64,000 nt of DNA from Heliopora coerulea (Eukaryota; Cnidaria; Anthozoa; Scleralcyonacea; Helioporidae). A program made the position numbers and the translations under genes. The notes beneath the pieces are model-generated. The model was not told the origin of the DNA, did not search any database, and saw nothing but the letters and a program-made list of their open reading frames with translations. Below, piece after piece: positions 10,996 to 21,934 of this stretch. Where the stretch lies: positions 56,001 through 120,000 of the forward strand of contig JASJOG010000098.1 in NCBI GenBank assembly GCA_030142905.1, read 5' to 3'. Each line of letters starts with the position of its first letter. Position 1 is the stretch's first letter.

Positions 10996-12960
10996 TGGCT
11001 CATATGGTGATCTAGAATAGAATAAAGACACTTTACTTCAATGACTTTGATAAACTAAATTATAACTATTTCTTGAAGTGAAACCTATATAAGTAACTAA
11101 AAAGAAAGGTAATTTTCTTTGAGTATAATGATGTAAAAATATTTCAAACTCGTGAATAATTCATGTGAAAAATATGAGGGAAATCGATACCGAGACGTCA
11201 TTTGGAAATGTAATCGTAACTATCATAAAATTTCTTCTACTTTAACGCAATCTTCTCTTTAAATTCACTTCTCTGAGTTTCTAAATCAGATCAAACGCCC
11301 CTTCTTATTTATGGTATATTACTTAATGATGCGTACCCGATTCGCCCGATAGCTTTGACAAAACACTTTCTTTTAAAAATGAAGACAACTAATAACTGTG
11401 ACTGGAATCCAAATTCCTAACAGGGAGAATGGAAGAAATTCTCGAGCGCTTAAGTTTTCTGTGGAATTATTCAATAGAAAAACAGATAAATTTTCGAACG
11501 CTACATCTATGAATTCCCGTTAGTAAATTCAATAACCTTGTTTTTGTCTTATATTAAGATTTATGACAAGTGTTTTAGCAAGCCTTCCCACGTCAATTCC
11601 AATATCTGCCCAGTTTAGTGAAACCAATAATGCTTTAAATATACTGAAGGTTAAAAAAGCTAGTTAATGCTTATTTCTTCAGCAATTTTCTTTTTTCTTT
11701 TTTATTTCTTTTCGGTTTTTTCATTGATTCGTTTTGCTAATTTTGGCTTGGGTATTTATTCTAATCGTAATGTACGATCTAGGAAAAGTCCTTCGTTTCC
11801 CTTTGGTAGATAAAAATTGAAAATTGAAATAAATTACCAAGCTACTAATGGGCATACCCAAAAAAACAGCATTTAAACCCTTCTCCTTATCAATCTTTTT
11901 TTTCGCGCTTCCTATTCTTTTTATATTTATTCTTTCTTTGGCCTTTCCCTACTCGAATCAAATTTTCGTTTCCAAAAATTTTTCCGTGAATCTTACGAGA
12001 CGTTTGATACGAAATTTTGTAGCTGGAGTTTGGCTTGGATTAGACTGAGGGATGCATAATATCCAAATTCCCAATCGTGCGGTCTGGGTGAACAACAAAG
12101 AAAATTACCTATTCCATTAATGGGAAAAATTATTTGTCACAAATTTAATCACCTAGATTTTTTGTGGGAAAAATTCCTGTCCCTAACAAATGTTGCAGTT
12201 TTTAAAAGACGAAAATCGTTGCTTTTCACGTATATTATGTTATAGAATTGCAGTTCTAGACAGTTTTAGGAGCTTTTAAACCTTCCCGTCCTTAAACGTA
12301 TTACCAAAAGTAAAGTTGTATGGCGTTAGCTGCAGCAAAATAAATGTTCAATACCGACAGAAAAGAGTGACTTGGGAAACTATCAATCTATTCCGTTCCA
12401 AGTCGTCTCCCCTTGAAGAGTAAAATCGTTTGGCGTTAAGTAGTATAAAATTATTAAACTTGGATTTGCATCGAAAACAATTCAATTGAACAAAAAATTC
12501 TCTTCGATGTCAATCGACGACATCCAGAAAAAAAAAGTTATTTGATCTTGCTCTCCATTAAAAAATCTGAGTTATAAACCAGTTCGTGTTCAATTGACTT
12601 TTAAACGTCAGTTATTATAAATGCTAACAATTCAAGCGAACTTCCGTTTTTCTTGCATTTTTTTTTATTTCATTTTTCAACAGGTAAAGGACTGTTTCTC
12701 AGGGAAAATGCTTTTGAAGTAATATTGCAAAAAGGTTATCCGTCTGAGATTTGGTTGCATATAAATGCCATCTATTTTGAACTAACTTAGTATTCTAATA
12801 ATCTGAATATTTTTGTTTGGAACGGGAGCAGGAAAGACAGAGAAAATTGAAAACAAACTAAAAGCTATTCGATTCACACGCAAACGAAATGTAACGGAGT
12901 TTAAGGGCTTTCCGCTTGTCTCTCTATATGCATAAGTTGCTTAAAAAAATGGTCAGAATA
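10996..12960. other. Gene-free stretch with eroded TTAA-type repeats
   Basis: No coding region recognised; the 66-codon frame at 11848 is hydrophobic low-complexity translation. Two degraded members of the TTAA MITE family lie at about 12273-12369 and 12381-12457, recognised by TATGGCGTTAGCTG and TTTGGCGTTAAG cores. Confidence 0.4.
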
Positions 12961-12965
12961 AAGAA

Positions 12966-13045
12966 TATATAAACGAATCCTCTATTGGTCCTTTTGACTT
13001 AATAAATGCCAGGTGTAGTCATGGAAAAGGTATAGCAGCTGTTTT
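12966..13045 (+). promoter_or_regulatory. Putative opsin-2 promoter: TATA-like box and conserved block
   Basis: TATATAAA at 12966-12973 is followed by GCCAGGTGTA at 13008-13017 and an AGCAGCTGTTTTCTA segment (13036-13050). GCCAGGTGTA ends about 140 bp before the ATG. The same order of GCCAGGTGTA, a purine-rich GGAAAAGG stretch and CAGCTG(E-box)-TTTTC recurs before opsin-3 and opsin-4, which supports a shared cis element. Function is inferred from conservation only. Confidence 0.5.
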
Positions 13046-13155
13046 CTATTGTTCTAGAAAACACTTCATAAACTTCTTGACTAAAGTTTAATCGATACTG
13101 AACCACGGTGTGAATTGACTACCAAGTGTGTCCTGAGATTCTTACGATTAATGAG

Positions 13156-14109
13156 ATGACATCGATTTCAGACCAAGGTGCATCAGTCTTAACGGTTTTT
13201 TACGCCATTTTACTGATCATAGGCAGCCTTTCCAATGGCATTATCATCCTCACCTTCTACAAATGGCGTCAGACGATGTTGTCACAACCCAAAGATATCT
13301 TAGTATTAAGCCTGGCAATTGGAGATTTCGCCATGTCTTTGTTAGTAGTCCCACTTGGCCTCTCTTCTGCAGTTTCTAAGAAATGGACAACGGGTCACGA
13401 AGGCTGCATGTGGTATGGTTTCATCTCATCCTGGATTGGTCTGTCATCCATGCTTCAACTAACCACTATTGCTGTAGAGCGCTACAGAACCCTATCTCAA
13501 CCTACTCCCTACAACGTTTCTACAAAATTAACTGTACAGGCTATCGCTGTATCGTGGATTTCAGCCTTCGTCGCAAGTTGTTTCCCGCTGATCGGTTGGT
13601 CCACATACGCCTTCGAAGGGTACGGTCTTCATTGTTCCATCCTCTGGGACTCATCAACGAAAAACAATGCCTCTTATAATTTGTTCCTTCTGCTGATTTT
13701 CTTTGCAATACCTGTAACAACAATAGTTTTGTCTTATGTAAAAATCTATATTGTTGTGAGAAATCTTCGTCTCAACGCACGAAAAATATGGGGTGAGAAA
13801 TCACATGCCACTAGAGTAAGCTACGAGGCACAGGTAAAAATATCTAAGCAAATTCTCATTATAATTGCTGGGTTTCTGGTCTCCTGGACTCCTTATGCTG
13901 TTGTCTCTATGCTTAGCTCATTCGGTGGCTTCGAGATTCCTTTAGTCTATCACGAAATCCCATCTTTATTTGCAAAAATGTCGATTATTCAGAATCCCAT
14001 AATATACTGCTTCGCTTATAAAAAGCTTCGTAAAAAAGTGGTCGAAATGCTAAGAAACGTTGTGCGTTTCACGCGTGAGGAATCTAGTATTCAACCAAAA
14101 TTATCTTGA
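13156..14109 (+). CDS. Opsin (opsin-2)
   Basis: Intronless opsin of 317 residues, starting at the ATG at 13156. The frame is open upstream to a GTG at 13126, but that is not a plausible start, and an alignment with the paralogues begins at MTSIS. Seven hydrophobic segments are visible. Key residues: Cys84-Cys160 disulfide, Tyr87 at bovine position 113, ERY at 108-110, Glu154 (bovine 181), SWTPYA in TM6, Lys274 in FAKMS (retinal Schiff base), NPIIY at 280-284, then YKK where vertebrate visual opsins have NKQ. A NAS glycosylation site lies in ECL2. A three-codon upstream ORF (ATG AGA TGA at 13151) overlaps the start. Probably a photoreceptor coupling through an unknown G protein. Confidence 0.93.
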   Translation: MTSISDQGASVLTVFYAILLIIGSLSNGIIILTFYKWRQTMLSQPKDILVLSLAIGDFAMSLLVVPLGLSSAVSKKWTTGHEGCMWYGFISSWIGLSSMLQLTTIAVERYRTLSQPTPYNVSTKLTVQAIAVSWISAFVASCFPLIGWSTYAFEGYGLHCSILWDSSTKNNASYNLFLLLIFFAIPVTTIVLSYVKIYIVVRNLRLNARKIWGEKSHATRVSYEAQVKISKQILIIIAGFLVSWTPYAVVSMLSSFGGFEIPLVYHEIPSLFAKMSIIQNPIIYCFAYKKLRKKVVEMLRNVVRFTREESSIQPKLS

Positions 14110-14478
14110 AAATGACTGTATCAGAGTTGCATCAACATTACGACAAAGTTCTGCGAGAAATTTTGGTTTTTCGGCAGGAAAACCTCGAAACTGTTGTGAA
14201 AAGATTTTATTACCTCACCAAATGGTCTCTAATGAGATGTACAAGATGTTAAATGCAGAAAAAAGGAAATTGCTATACATTTATCTACGATGCTTGGCAA
14301 AATCTGTTCCGAACTGATTTCTTCAGTACATATTAGATGGGTATAAGTGCAGTTTAGCGGACGTACCTGACCGCTAGGCTTTGCAGCCATGACCACAGAC
14401 AAACGTAAAAATATGGCCTTAGTCTATGAAGAAATTCAATTCACAAAAGATAAAGAAACTCTATGACCAATACTTACC
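14110..14478. other. 3' flank of opsin-2
   Basis: No gene. The 85-codon frame at 14060-14317 overlaps the opsin end in another frame and has no recognisable features. Confidence 0.4.
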
Positions 14479-14521
14479 GTAACCCTTATCCTAACCCTAG
14501 CCCTAGCCCTAACCCTAACTA
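14479..14521. repeat. Interstitial telomere-like repeat
   Basis: Degenerate CCCTAA units (CTAACCCTAGCCCTAG and so on), best preserved at 14491-14520. This is the complement of the animal telomere repeat TTAGGG. About six units with A-to-G variants. Confidence 0.75.
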
Positions 14522-14906
14522 AATACATGTCATTACAACATTTTTCAATAAGCCCATTTTTCCTTGCGTTGTGTCTGTCAAAATTTTCCCGCCAAATCTC
14601 ACTTTACATCGAGCCAGCAGTAGAGGTCAGCATCCATGTCCGACCGCTAAACTGCCCTCTAACCGTTTGACGAGCGCAATCCTATTGTATAAATTGGAAT
14701 GTGCTATTATATAAACGAGCATTTTACATTGAAAGACGACACACAAATCATCACATAGCAATGGATTTAGATAAAAATTACCAGAAAACTATAGTTATTA
14801 GGTTAATCTCCGCAGCTTACCTGATAATTCCTTTCATCAAATCCGAACTAGTTAATTAACTTTGTAATGCAGTTTAATGTTTGAGAAACATGAGAGCTTG
14901 GATATA

Positions 14907-15072
14907 TTAAGGTAGATGAACGATCTTTACTCTCGATACTCAAATCTGAGTCTTGGTAGCTCAATGGTTAGAGCGTCTTACCGGTCATCAGAAGGTTGCG
15001 GATTCGATCCCCGTCTGGGGCTCAGAACTCATTTTCTGAGTATCGAGCTTGAAGATCGTTCATCTACCTTAA
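14907..15072 (+). repeat. Hairpin enclosing a tRNA-like sequence
   Basis: Arms of about 40 bp (14907-14950 and about 15030-15072, with the outer 21 bp perfect) flank a 72-nt tRNA-like core. The core is described separately. The whole unit could fold with the tRNA-like domain at the tip. It may be a SINE-related foldback unit. Confidence 0.65.
14950..15021 (+). tRNA. tRNA-like sequence (probably pseudo-tRNA)
   Basis: 72 nt with a 7-bp acceptor made largely of wobble pairs (GTCTTGG with CTGGGGC), TA at 8-9, a good D arm (GCTC...GAGC around AATGGTTA), a B-box-like GGATTCGATCC and a weak T arm. The anticodon stem has one mismatch, and the loop lacks the invariant T at position 33. A working anticodon cannot be assigned. 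More likely a tRNA-derived repeat than a functional tRNA. Confidence 0.4.
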
Positions 15073-16306
15073 ATTTGTAATGCTTTGCCAAAGTCATCTA
15101 TAATGTATATTTCTGCAATTTAATTTTATGTCTGAAGATTGTTCACTTTAAATCAAAAGTTTACCATCAAAATAAAATTGTTCCAAATTAAACGAAAAAC
15201 TGTTATATTATGCAAACCTTTCTCGAATTTCTTTCCGTTGCTTCATTTCCATCAACTATTGTTGACCAGAGTTCGAACTTCTTAAGCTTGTTGCTGATTG
15301 GTAGTTAATAATTATCGAGAGAATTACTCACTTCATCAATACGTTAACAAAGACAACAGTTTTTCTTCTCTAGTATTTTTATAAAACAAATACCAAATGG
15401 ATTTCTGGGCTTGGATACTGTGATCCAAACTCTTGGGATGTTGCTCGACTTTCGAAAAATTAAAAGACACTCGCCTAGCGGCTCGTGTTATTTTTACGCT
15501 TTGTTCAAGTCTCGCAAAATTTCACGAGTTTGGACTGCAGTATTCTAACGCGAAAATCCATCTGGTATTTCTTAAATTATTGTAAATTTAATCTATCATA
15601 CGCGACTAGCGTTCCCGATCAGACATTCAACCATTGATAAGTTTTTTCCAAAACGAGGCACGTAGTCGAGTTTTGTAACAAAAAAAATTCCGAAAAGAAG
15701 AGTCATTTTGAAACCTCAAGATACGAGATATAAATCAAGAAGCACAATTTTAAATAATAATCATTATTATCATTGATATTGAGGTCAATGACTCCGAATC
15801 AATGTCCAGCCTACCTACTTCTAGTTTTATCTCGGTGTTAACTTCTCTTAAAGCAGTTACCATTCAAGGCTAAATGGTCTTATCTACCCTTTGCTTGGGG
15901 GTTGCTAGCGCTTGCCAAAGGAACTACTCCGGACTCTGGTAGGCGGGAGCGTCCTTATTTCCGTAGCAGGCTGAAGCTGTGCTTGTCCTACTGTACCATT
16001 ATTGCTTTACCTTGAAGTGGCTTGAATTTTGTTGACTCGACTGCATTACTTGATTCATCGTGAGGGTTCGTATTTCCTAAGCTTGTGTCAGATTGATGAT
16101 TTTATGAGAAAAGCGCTCGATATATTAACAAAAGTTCACACCTTTTAATCTGTCAGTATTTTATAAAAGAACTACTCATTGGTTTTCTGCCTACGGGTAC
16201 TGTGATCAGCAGTTATGATGTTGTTCAACTTTCAAAAAGATAAAGGCACTCACTTAGTGGATCTTGTTTTCTTAAATCTCGGAACATTCCTCGTTGTTGG
16301 TATTTC
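15073..16306. other. Gene-free stretch with a dispersed repeat
   Basis: No gene. Segments around 15390-15550 and 16185-16275 share phrases such as TACTGTGATC, GATGTTG and CTCAACTTTC with each other and with 40640-41170, suggesting copies of one dispersed repeat of unknown type. Confidence 0.35.
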
Positions 16307-16407
16307 TTAACCCTTTCCAGTCTGTATCCGGATTTTTAATTTTACTATGCCTAATGCCAGACAATTTTACTCATCAAGAGGAGACGTCTTGGACAGGAAA
16401 GAGTTAA
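16307..16407. mobile_element. TTAA-flanked MITE (piggyBac-like)
   Basis: 101 bp bounded by TTAA. Ends are CCCTTTCCAGTC and GGACAGGAAAGAG, imperfect inverted repeats. The core CTAATGCCAGAC is the family CTGGCGTTAG motif in reverse. No coding capacity. TTAA targets and CCCTTT-type ends are typical of piggyBac; the assignment is inferred. Confidence 0.6.
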
Positions 16408-16501
16408 CTCTTTCCTGTCAGTATCAGTCCACTATTTTTTCATTACAGCCAACACCTGACGACCTTGGTTGTCACGAGAACTCCAGCAAGGAAAAAGTTA
16501 A
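16404..16501. mobile_element. Second TTAA-flanked MITE, abutting the first
   Basis: Starts at the same TTAA that ends the previous copy and finishes in AAGGAAAAAGTTAA (TTAA at 16498-16501). The ends are CTCTTTCCTGTC and its imperfect complement. The shared TTAA suggests insertion of one element at the edge of another. Confidence 0.5.
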
Positions 16502-16793
16502 TAAACATGGCCAAAAATAAAGAGGAAGTGTTGAGGCAGAGTATGCGAGCAAATCATTACCCAGTTCTGAAACTCAACATGGTGGAATCGAAATGAACCA
16601 TTAGTAGAAAAGATGTCAGATATGCACAGAAGACGAAAAACCTTAAAATCATGTTGCACTCATGTATAGTATCTTAAAACATGGTTGAGTTGGCTGGGCG
16701 ACAATGAATATAACGTATAAACGCACAGCGAGATTCTGTATCCCTAGTCTTCATTCGGCCAAATAGATCCCATACTCGTCGAGATAGTATATA

Positions 16794-16849
16794 CCCACGC
16801 CCGCTTGGCCCTTTGTCACATGCACCGCCCTTCACGCGGTGGGCGAGGG
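16794..16849 (+). repeat. Three-way-junction motif, diverged copy
   Basis: Outer stem CCCACGCCC (16794-16802) with GGGCGAGGG (16841-16849), one mismatch, and a perfect inner hairpin ACCGC-7nt-GCGGT (16824-16840). The first inner hairpin is eroded compared with the copy at 57411-57466. Similarity also extends upstream to TCCCTAGTC near 16741. Confidence 0.55.
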
Positions 16850-19257
16850 GATAAAATTATTGAATAAATGTTTAAAGAAAATTTACGATACCCTTCACTG
16901 AATATACTTACAAGACACAAATTAAGATTTAGATATCCTACATTTGATGTATTTGCTATTCTCTGTGCCCGTGATGCCATGCGGTGCACGTGCATAAATC
17001 CTGGCCACGTGCTTAGCTAGACAAGAATACGTATTCTGACCTTCATTAACCGCTACTAAACTTTGATTTTAGCGATAGTATCTTCATTAACGCGAAAGCG
17101 TCTTCATTGCCATGAAACATAGTATGATCCTTAACGATATTTCCATTTCTTATAGATCTTTAATCTTTGATGTTTACATTTATATGTAAAGTTCACAACG
17201 TCAAGGGAATTTTAACGGCAACATGGTACAAGCGTTAACGCAACATTGCACAATCAATAAGGTAAGTACTATACAAGTTTTATATACTGGAAAACAAAAT
17301 GAACAAGCGACAATAAAAGGAAGAATTGTTAAGTTTTATACGTTTTAAGCGTCCAAGTTTGGTATGAATGTTCGTAGACAAAAGCACAGGACATCTTCCT
17401 ATCTTATATCGAGCACTATGATGTTCATCTTGTGTAAGCTTTCTCCCTGGCGAATTACGCTGTGTTTACGCTATGCTAGATAGGTTTTTATGCCGATACA
17501 AAAACTTTCTGGTATAGAGTAAACAGGATGTTTCTGTACTCTTGTAAAACGTTTTCCGGTATGACGTAAACACCGGACCTCGAAAGAAGAGATTGAACCA
17601 GTAACAGCCTTCCCTTCTCGTTTTCACCAAAGTGTTCAAAAATACAATTACTAGATCTGATATGCTACATTACCCAAAATTGTTTGCAATAATCCAACAA
17701 TAAGTCACAAATGCTCGCGTGACTCCATATTGAATGCATTCTAACGCTCAAAGCTCCCCAATAACTCATCCGATATATAGAACTTACAACTTATACAAGA
17801 GCGGAGTGGAACAACATTACTCTGTTCCGAAAATCACTCCGAAAATAGCTTTTCTTGTGTAAATGTACGGCCTATCCGTTGTGGTGTTCGCGTCGCTGCA
17901 GAAAGCTATCTGGTGTAGTGAGAATGCAACCTTAATAACCGACCTTGTAAACGTACTTTAAGTTTCATCTAAGTCGGTCAACGCATATATCCACTATAGT
18001 TAAGTCTGATGAAGCGCTTTTTCTCCGAAACATCAAATTTTGCAACAAGCCAAAAGGATTCAGGAAACTGCTGCAAAGTAGGACAGGAGATACGACCGTT
18101 CGTTCGAAACTTCAAAAGGAACTTGAGAAACACAGATTTTTGGGCCCGACGAGAGCATGAGTGACCAAGTAGGGCTGGGTAGAGTACGGCGTTGTTCCCG
18201 TCCAAATACGAAAGCTCAGCAAGGCAAAATGGCCAATTGTAACGTCATTGACTGTGTTACTTAGAACTTTTGTTTTACTCAGACAATGTCAACATATCCA
18301 TGTATGAGAGAATTCGGTCATATTTGGTTTTAAACTTATCGAACAGCTTGTCTTAGTAGTGGGATCTCAAATATTCATAAAGCATCATTACTACGTCGGC
18401 GTCCTGCTGCATTATAAGATAAAGATAATTGACAATAATACAACTTACAGCTTGGATTTTATCATAACGTATGTGAGCTCGATTTGCATTCTTAATGGTG
18501 TAAACCTTCACACTACGAATAACTGTTTCTCGAAAGCTATCCGCCGACATAAGAAGACCAATGACGAACTTGTTCGAAAAGATTTTATCTTGATGCCTGT
18601 TGTCGTTGTTTGTTAAGGTTTACACTGACTGCTACATGTAGAAGTTAACGAACATTTGCTTCCCCTATTTAGCAAAATAACAGGAAAAAGGCTGCTCAAT
18701 ACATCCACGACAAACAAACTAATAAAAAAATGTACTTCCGAGCCTAAATATTTTACACAAGTTTCAGAGAAACGGTATAGTAGGGACGTAGGAGCAGCTC
18801 CACCATGTATGGCGGCTGCCAGACAAAAGTTCGCCGCAACAAAAAATTTTAAGGTGGGAATTAGTCTCGTTCCCAGCCCACACACTTTGCTGGAGACGTG
18901 ACTATTCCGCGTGCTAGGTGCACGTGATAGGTACTCGTGCCGATTGCCCATGGCGAACGAGATCCTTTGGTCTAAGTGTACGTCTGATATGCATGGTTGA
19001 GACGTACTTTTTTGTCAAACAGTTTTGACGAACAAAAGCGTTTAACTTTCCGATCGGTGCTACGGTTCAAAGGGTGAAGAGAGAATATTTCGCGTTGATT
19101 ACAATAAGACATTCAACCGACTTCACCACAATATCGGCAAAGACGCTGCTTTCTGCAACCATTGTAGGTACTTTGAGCTAAATAAGAATCTTTTAGCGAG
19201 TAAAAAACGGGAGGCAACGCTCACCTCCCAAGATTTTATGTACTGGAAAAGAGGGAC
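16850..19257. other. Gene-free stretch
   Basis: No gene supported. Frames at 18353-18951 overlap on both strands and lack recognisable domains. At 18006-18034 there is a CTGATGA...GAAAC arrangement with a poor central stem, a possible degenerate ribozyme core. Confidence 0.35.
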
Positions 19258-19343
19258 TTAAACCTTTCCTGTCCGAGACGAGTAAAAATGTCTGGCGTTA
19301 ACCAGGGTAAAATTCAAGCCGGACACGGACCGAAAAGGGTTAA
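19258..19343. mobile_element. TTAA-flanked MITE
   Basis: 86 bp between TTAA at 19258 and TTAA at 19340. Left end ACCTTTCCTGTCC, right end GGACCGAAAAGGG, core TCTGGCGTTAACCAG at 19289-19303. Same family as 16307 and 23068. Confidence 0.65.
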
Positions 19344-19534
19344 AGTGTTCAGAAAACACCAAGGAAGTGATTGTCACCGCAAGGCCATGAACGCTTCTGT
19401 TGTTTTCACTCTGTACACAAAAGATGTTGGTAGGCTGCAGAACGCGGAATTAACATCAAGCAGAGAAGACTCAGAATCGTGAAATGCTCATGTTGATGCT
19501 CGAAAACATATCTTTGCATGCTAGGTAAAGGTGA

Positions 19535-20352
19535 TGTTACAAGGGACGATTTTTAACGACGATTCTTAATGCAACAATGTTGCACAAAAATTGTGGCATG
19601 GCAAACAAGACAATTTTTTGTGCAACATGTTGCACAAAAATCGATACGTGTAACATGGTCTTTGCGAGAGATTTTTAACACAACAACGACTGCGGCAACA
19701 TGTTGCATAACTTTGAACAAGTTTCAAAAGCTCGCAACATTGTTGCGTAGATTGCTGTACAGTTGATTCGCGTAACAGTATAGCTGACGATTTTTGTTGC
19801 AACAACCTTCCAGAGTCCCTTGCATTACTAGTAGCTTTTACCCGGAAAAACAGCTAGTAAATGCAGGAATGTAAACTAAATAGTAAGAGATTCGATGCTG
19901 AGGGAAGTAAAGCGTGAAAAGGAAAATAAAACACCATCACAATGGAAGTTTAACAGCCCATTTTTCCTTTTTGAAATCAATCTTGTTACGTGCGTGGTCA
20001 AAATTTGACAAGGCAGTGATTCAGGCCTTCTCTTTATCCAATGTGTTGTCCAGATTCCTCTCATGTCCTTTCGGTTCCTCCTCATCTAAACTCTATTATC
20101 AGCAACATTTTAATAAACTTTTGCCTGCGAAGCGTTATCGCTATTATGTTTATTTGTTTTGGTCGTGTAAAGCGAAACTATGCCAAAGCCAGGTAGGTAG
20201 ATGTTGCGCAACTTCAATTCAGAAAAATCGTTCAGTGTAACACCCCCGTTGTCCAACATGTTGCTCAAAAAATTGTTTCGTTTACCAATGCCACGATTTT
20301 TGAGCAACATTGTTACGTTAAAAATCGTCTTTAAAAATCGTCCCGTGTAACA
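19535..20352. mobile_element. 818-bp DNA element with long TIRs
   Basis: Left end TGTTACAAGGGACGATTTTT (19535) matches the right end in reverse complement (20333-20352). About 70 bp of inverted similarity follows on each side. Internal motif GCAACAATGTTGC or GCAACATGTTGC occurs at 19572, 19622, 19698 and 19735 and, in changed form, near 20258 and 20303. The interior (19880-20230) shows no transposase, so it is non-autonomous. Confidence 0.65.
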
Positions 20353-20679
20353 TAACTTAGGGTACTCTGAGAGGAGATGGCGACGAGGTTGGTAGTATAC
20401 GTAAATCTCTTTTAGCTGCTTCGTTCGAAAGGTGTTGATCATGAAGAAATTGAATCGTAGAAGAGCAGGATGAGCAAGTATACCACCCGTGACATCTGAA
20501 ACGAGCTATTGCAGCTGATGCAGCCACATGTTCTTCGTGAATTAAGTCGATACAATACTGGTAGCCACTGCCTAAACATCATGTCAGCTGGGTGTACTAA
20601 CTATTCAAACGTACAAGGGGCTATTGATTCAATCAACATCTAAATGGACACGAGGACTTCATAGGTCTCTATCGGGCGA

Positions 20680-20790
20680 GCATAATCGATGCTGAGAGCT
20701 CAGTGTCGGTCATCACAGAAGTTCGAATCCCGCTCAAGTCAACTGAATTTTTCCAGTTGACTTAAACAGTGTCGGTTAACGTTACACTAC
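20680..20790 (+). mobile_element. tRNA-SINE fragment
   Basis: AGTTCGAATCC (20720-20730) is a good Pol III B box. It is followed by CTCAAGTCAACTGAATTTTT and AGTGTCGGTTA, the same order as in the SINE at 60842-60945. The A-box half is weak. Confidence 0.5.
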
Positions 20791-20944
20791 ATGGAATTTC
20801 TTCACGATCAAATAGTGCGGTACAGATTGTTAGATATTTTTCAAAATTCACACAGTTTACCTTTTTTTTTCCGCATAAACTTTTACCTCTGCGGTTGCTT
20901 TTTGCTGCTTTTTTGCTGAGTTATAGAAATTGAACCAATATTCC

Positions 20945-21285
20945 CGTTAAAACCCATTCTTAACGGGAACATTGGTTCTATGCTTCTTTCTCTTTTCTGA
21001 TATCACCTTACTTCTGTCTCCTGTCAATTTCCGTTACTGTTGTAAATATATCATCTTAATTGTCAGTCAATACTGTTAGTTTAATATAAATGTATCTCGG
21101 TGTAATCCCTGAACTCCACACTGATGATGTTGCTTGTTGCGACGAGACGTTAGTCAATAAATATCTTGTACACTCTTCAAGTCTTCTTTGTTTAACTATT
21201 TGTTAATGTTTACATATGGCGATACTTCGCACAACTTGTTGGGCATTGCGATTTTTTAGTTACGATTTCCGCCTGGACAATCACT
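20945..21285 (+). mobile_element. PLE 3'-end fragment with ribozyme-like core
   Basis: Matches 47330-47400 and 47955-48215 in order, without the coding part between. Contains CTGATGA-GTTGC/GCGAC-GAGAC at 21121-21148 and ends in TACGATTTCCGCCTGG (21261-21276), the shared terminus of this family. The conserved GAAAC is changed to GAGAC. Confidence 0.6.
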
Positions 21286-21649
21286 CGTAGGCTTTAACAT
21301 TCATCTTAAAGTAGTAATTAGTAGCGGGGAAAGTCGTTTAAGTTCTATTTGATTACGTAATTTCAATGATTTTAATGATTTTGTTTTTTATTTCTTAATA
21401 ACTTTTAGTTCATTATAGGTTTCTGCACTGTTGGTACTGTGTCAAGTGCAATAAATATGTTATTCTAATAAGAAGAATAATCATTAGTCTTACTATTTTT
21501 ATATGAGATTTTTATATTTCTGAATAACTTTTGATTCATTATAAGTGTTAGTTGACAATTACGGTAATTATTATGTAAATTTTTCTCACTGTATATAATA
21601 ATAATAATAGTAATAAAGATAAGTTGGGATTTCGAATACCGAGCAAGAA

Positions 21650-21934
21650 AAGCTACGGAAGCAAGACAACCGGAGTTAGTTCAAGAAAACAAGGATGAGA
21701 AAAGATTTTGGATAGTTGGCATGGCCTTGTCCAGTGGAAGAGAACATCGTGGAAAAGTTTGTGGAAAAATTAGAAAAATATCAACAATTGGTTTTAGAAA
21801 CGTGTGAAAAACGTGCAGGATTTACAGTTGAAATTGTGCCGTTGGTGATAAGCTGCCTAGGTGGTGGAATGGCCCGGGTAGAAGAGCAAATACTAAGATT
21901 GATGGTGGACATAAAAGTAAAACAAGAACGGTGA
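21650..21934 (+). pseudogene. LINE reverse-transcriptase C-terminal remnant
   Basis: About 90 codons resembling the extreme C-terminal tail of LINE RT proteins: an acidic/basic EKFVEKLEKYQQL segment followed by TVEIVPLVISCLGGG, a conserved strand-turn in that tail. The frame begins upstream of the first ATG near 21720 and has no RT core. A short relic of a separate LINE family. Confidence 0.5.

Noticed and set aside
13126..13155. Ten extra N-terminal codons of opsin-2 from a GTG
   Set aside because: A GTG start is implausible for a eukaryotic gene; the ATG at 13156 matches the paralogue N-termini.
14950..15021. Functional tRNA gene
   Set aside because: Acceptor mostly wobble pairs, no T33, weak T arm and embedding in a hairpin; kept only as tRNA-like.
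18353..18951. Overlapping 65-112 codon frames on both strands
   Set aside because: No family, start context or splice sites; mutual overlap suggests chance.
20110..20442. 110-codon minus-strand frame
   Set aside because: Crosses the end of the TIR element at 20352, so it is a composite of unrelated DNA.
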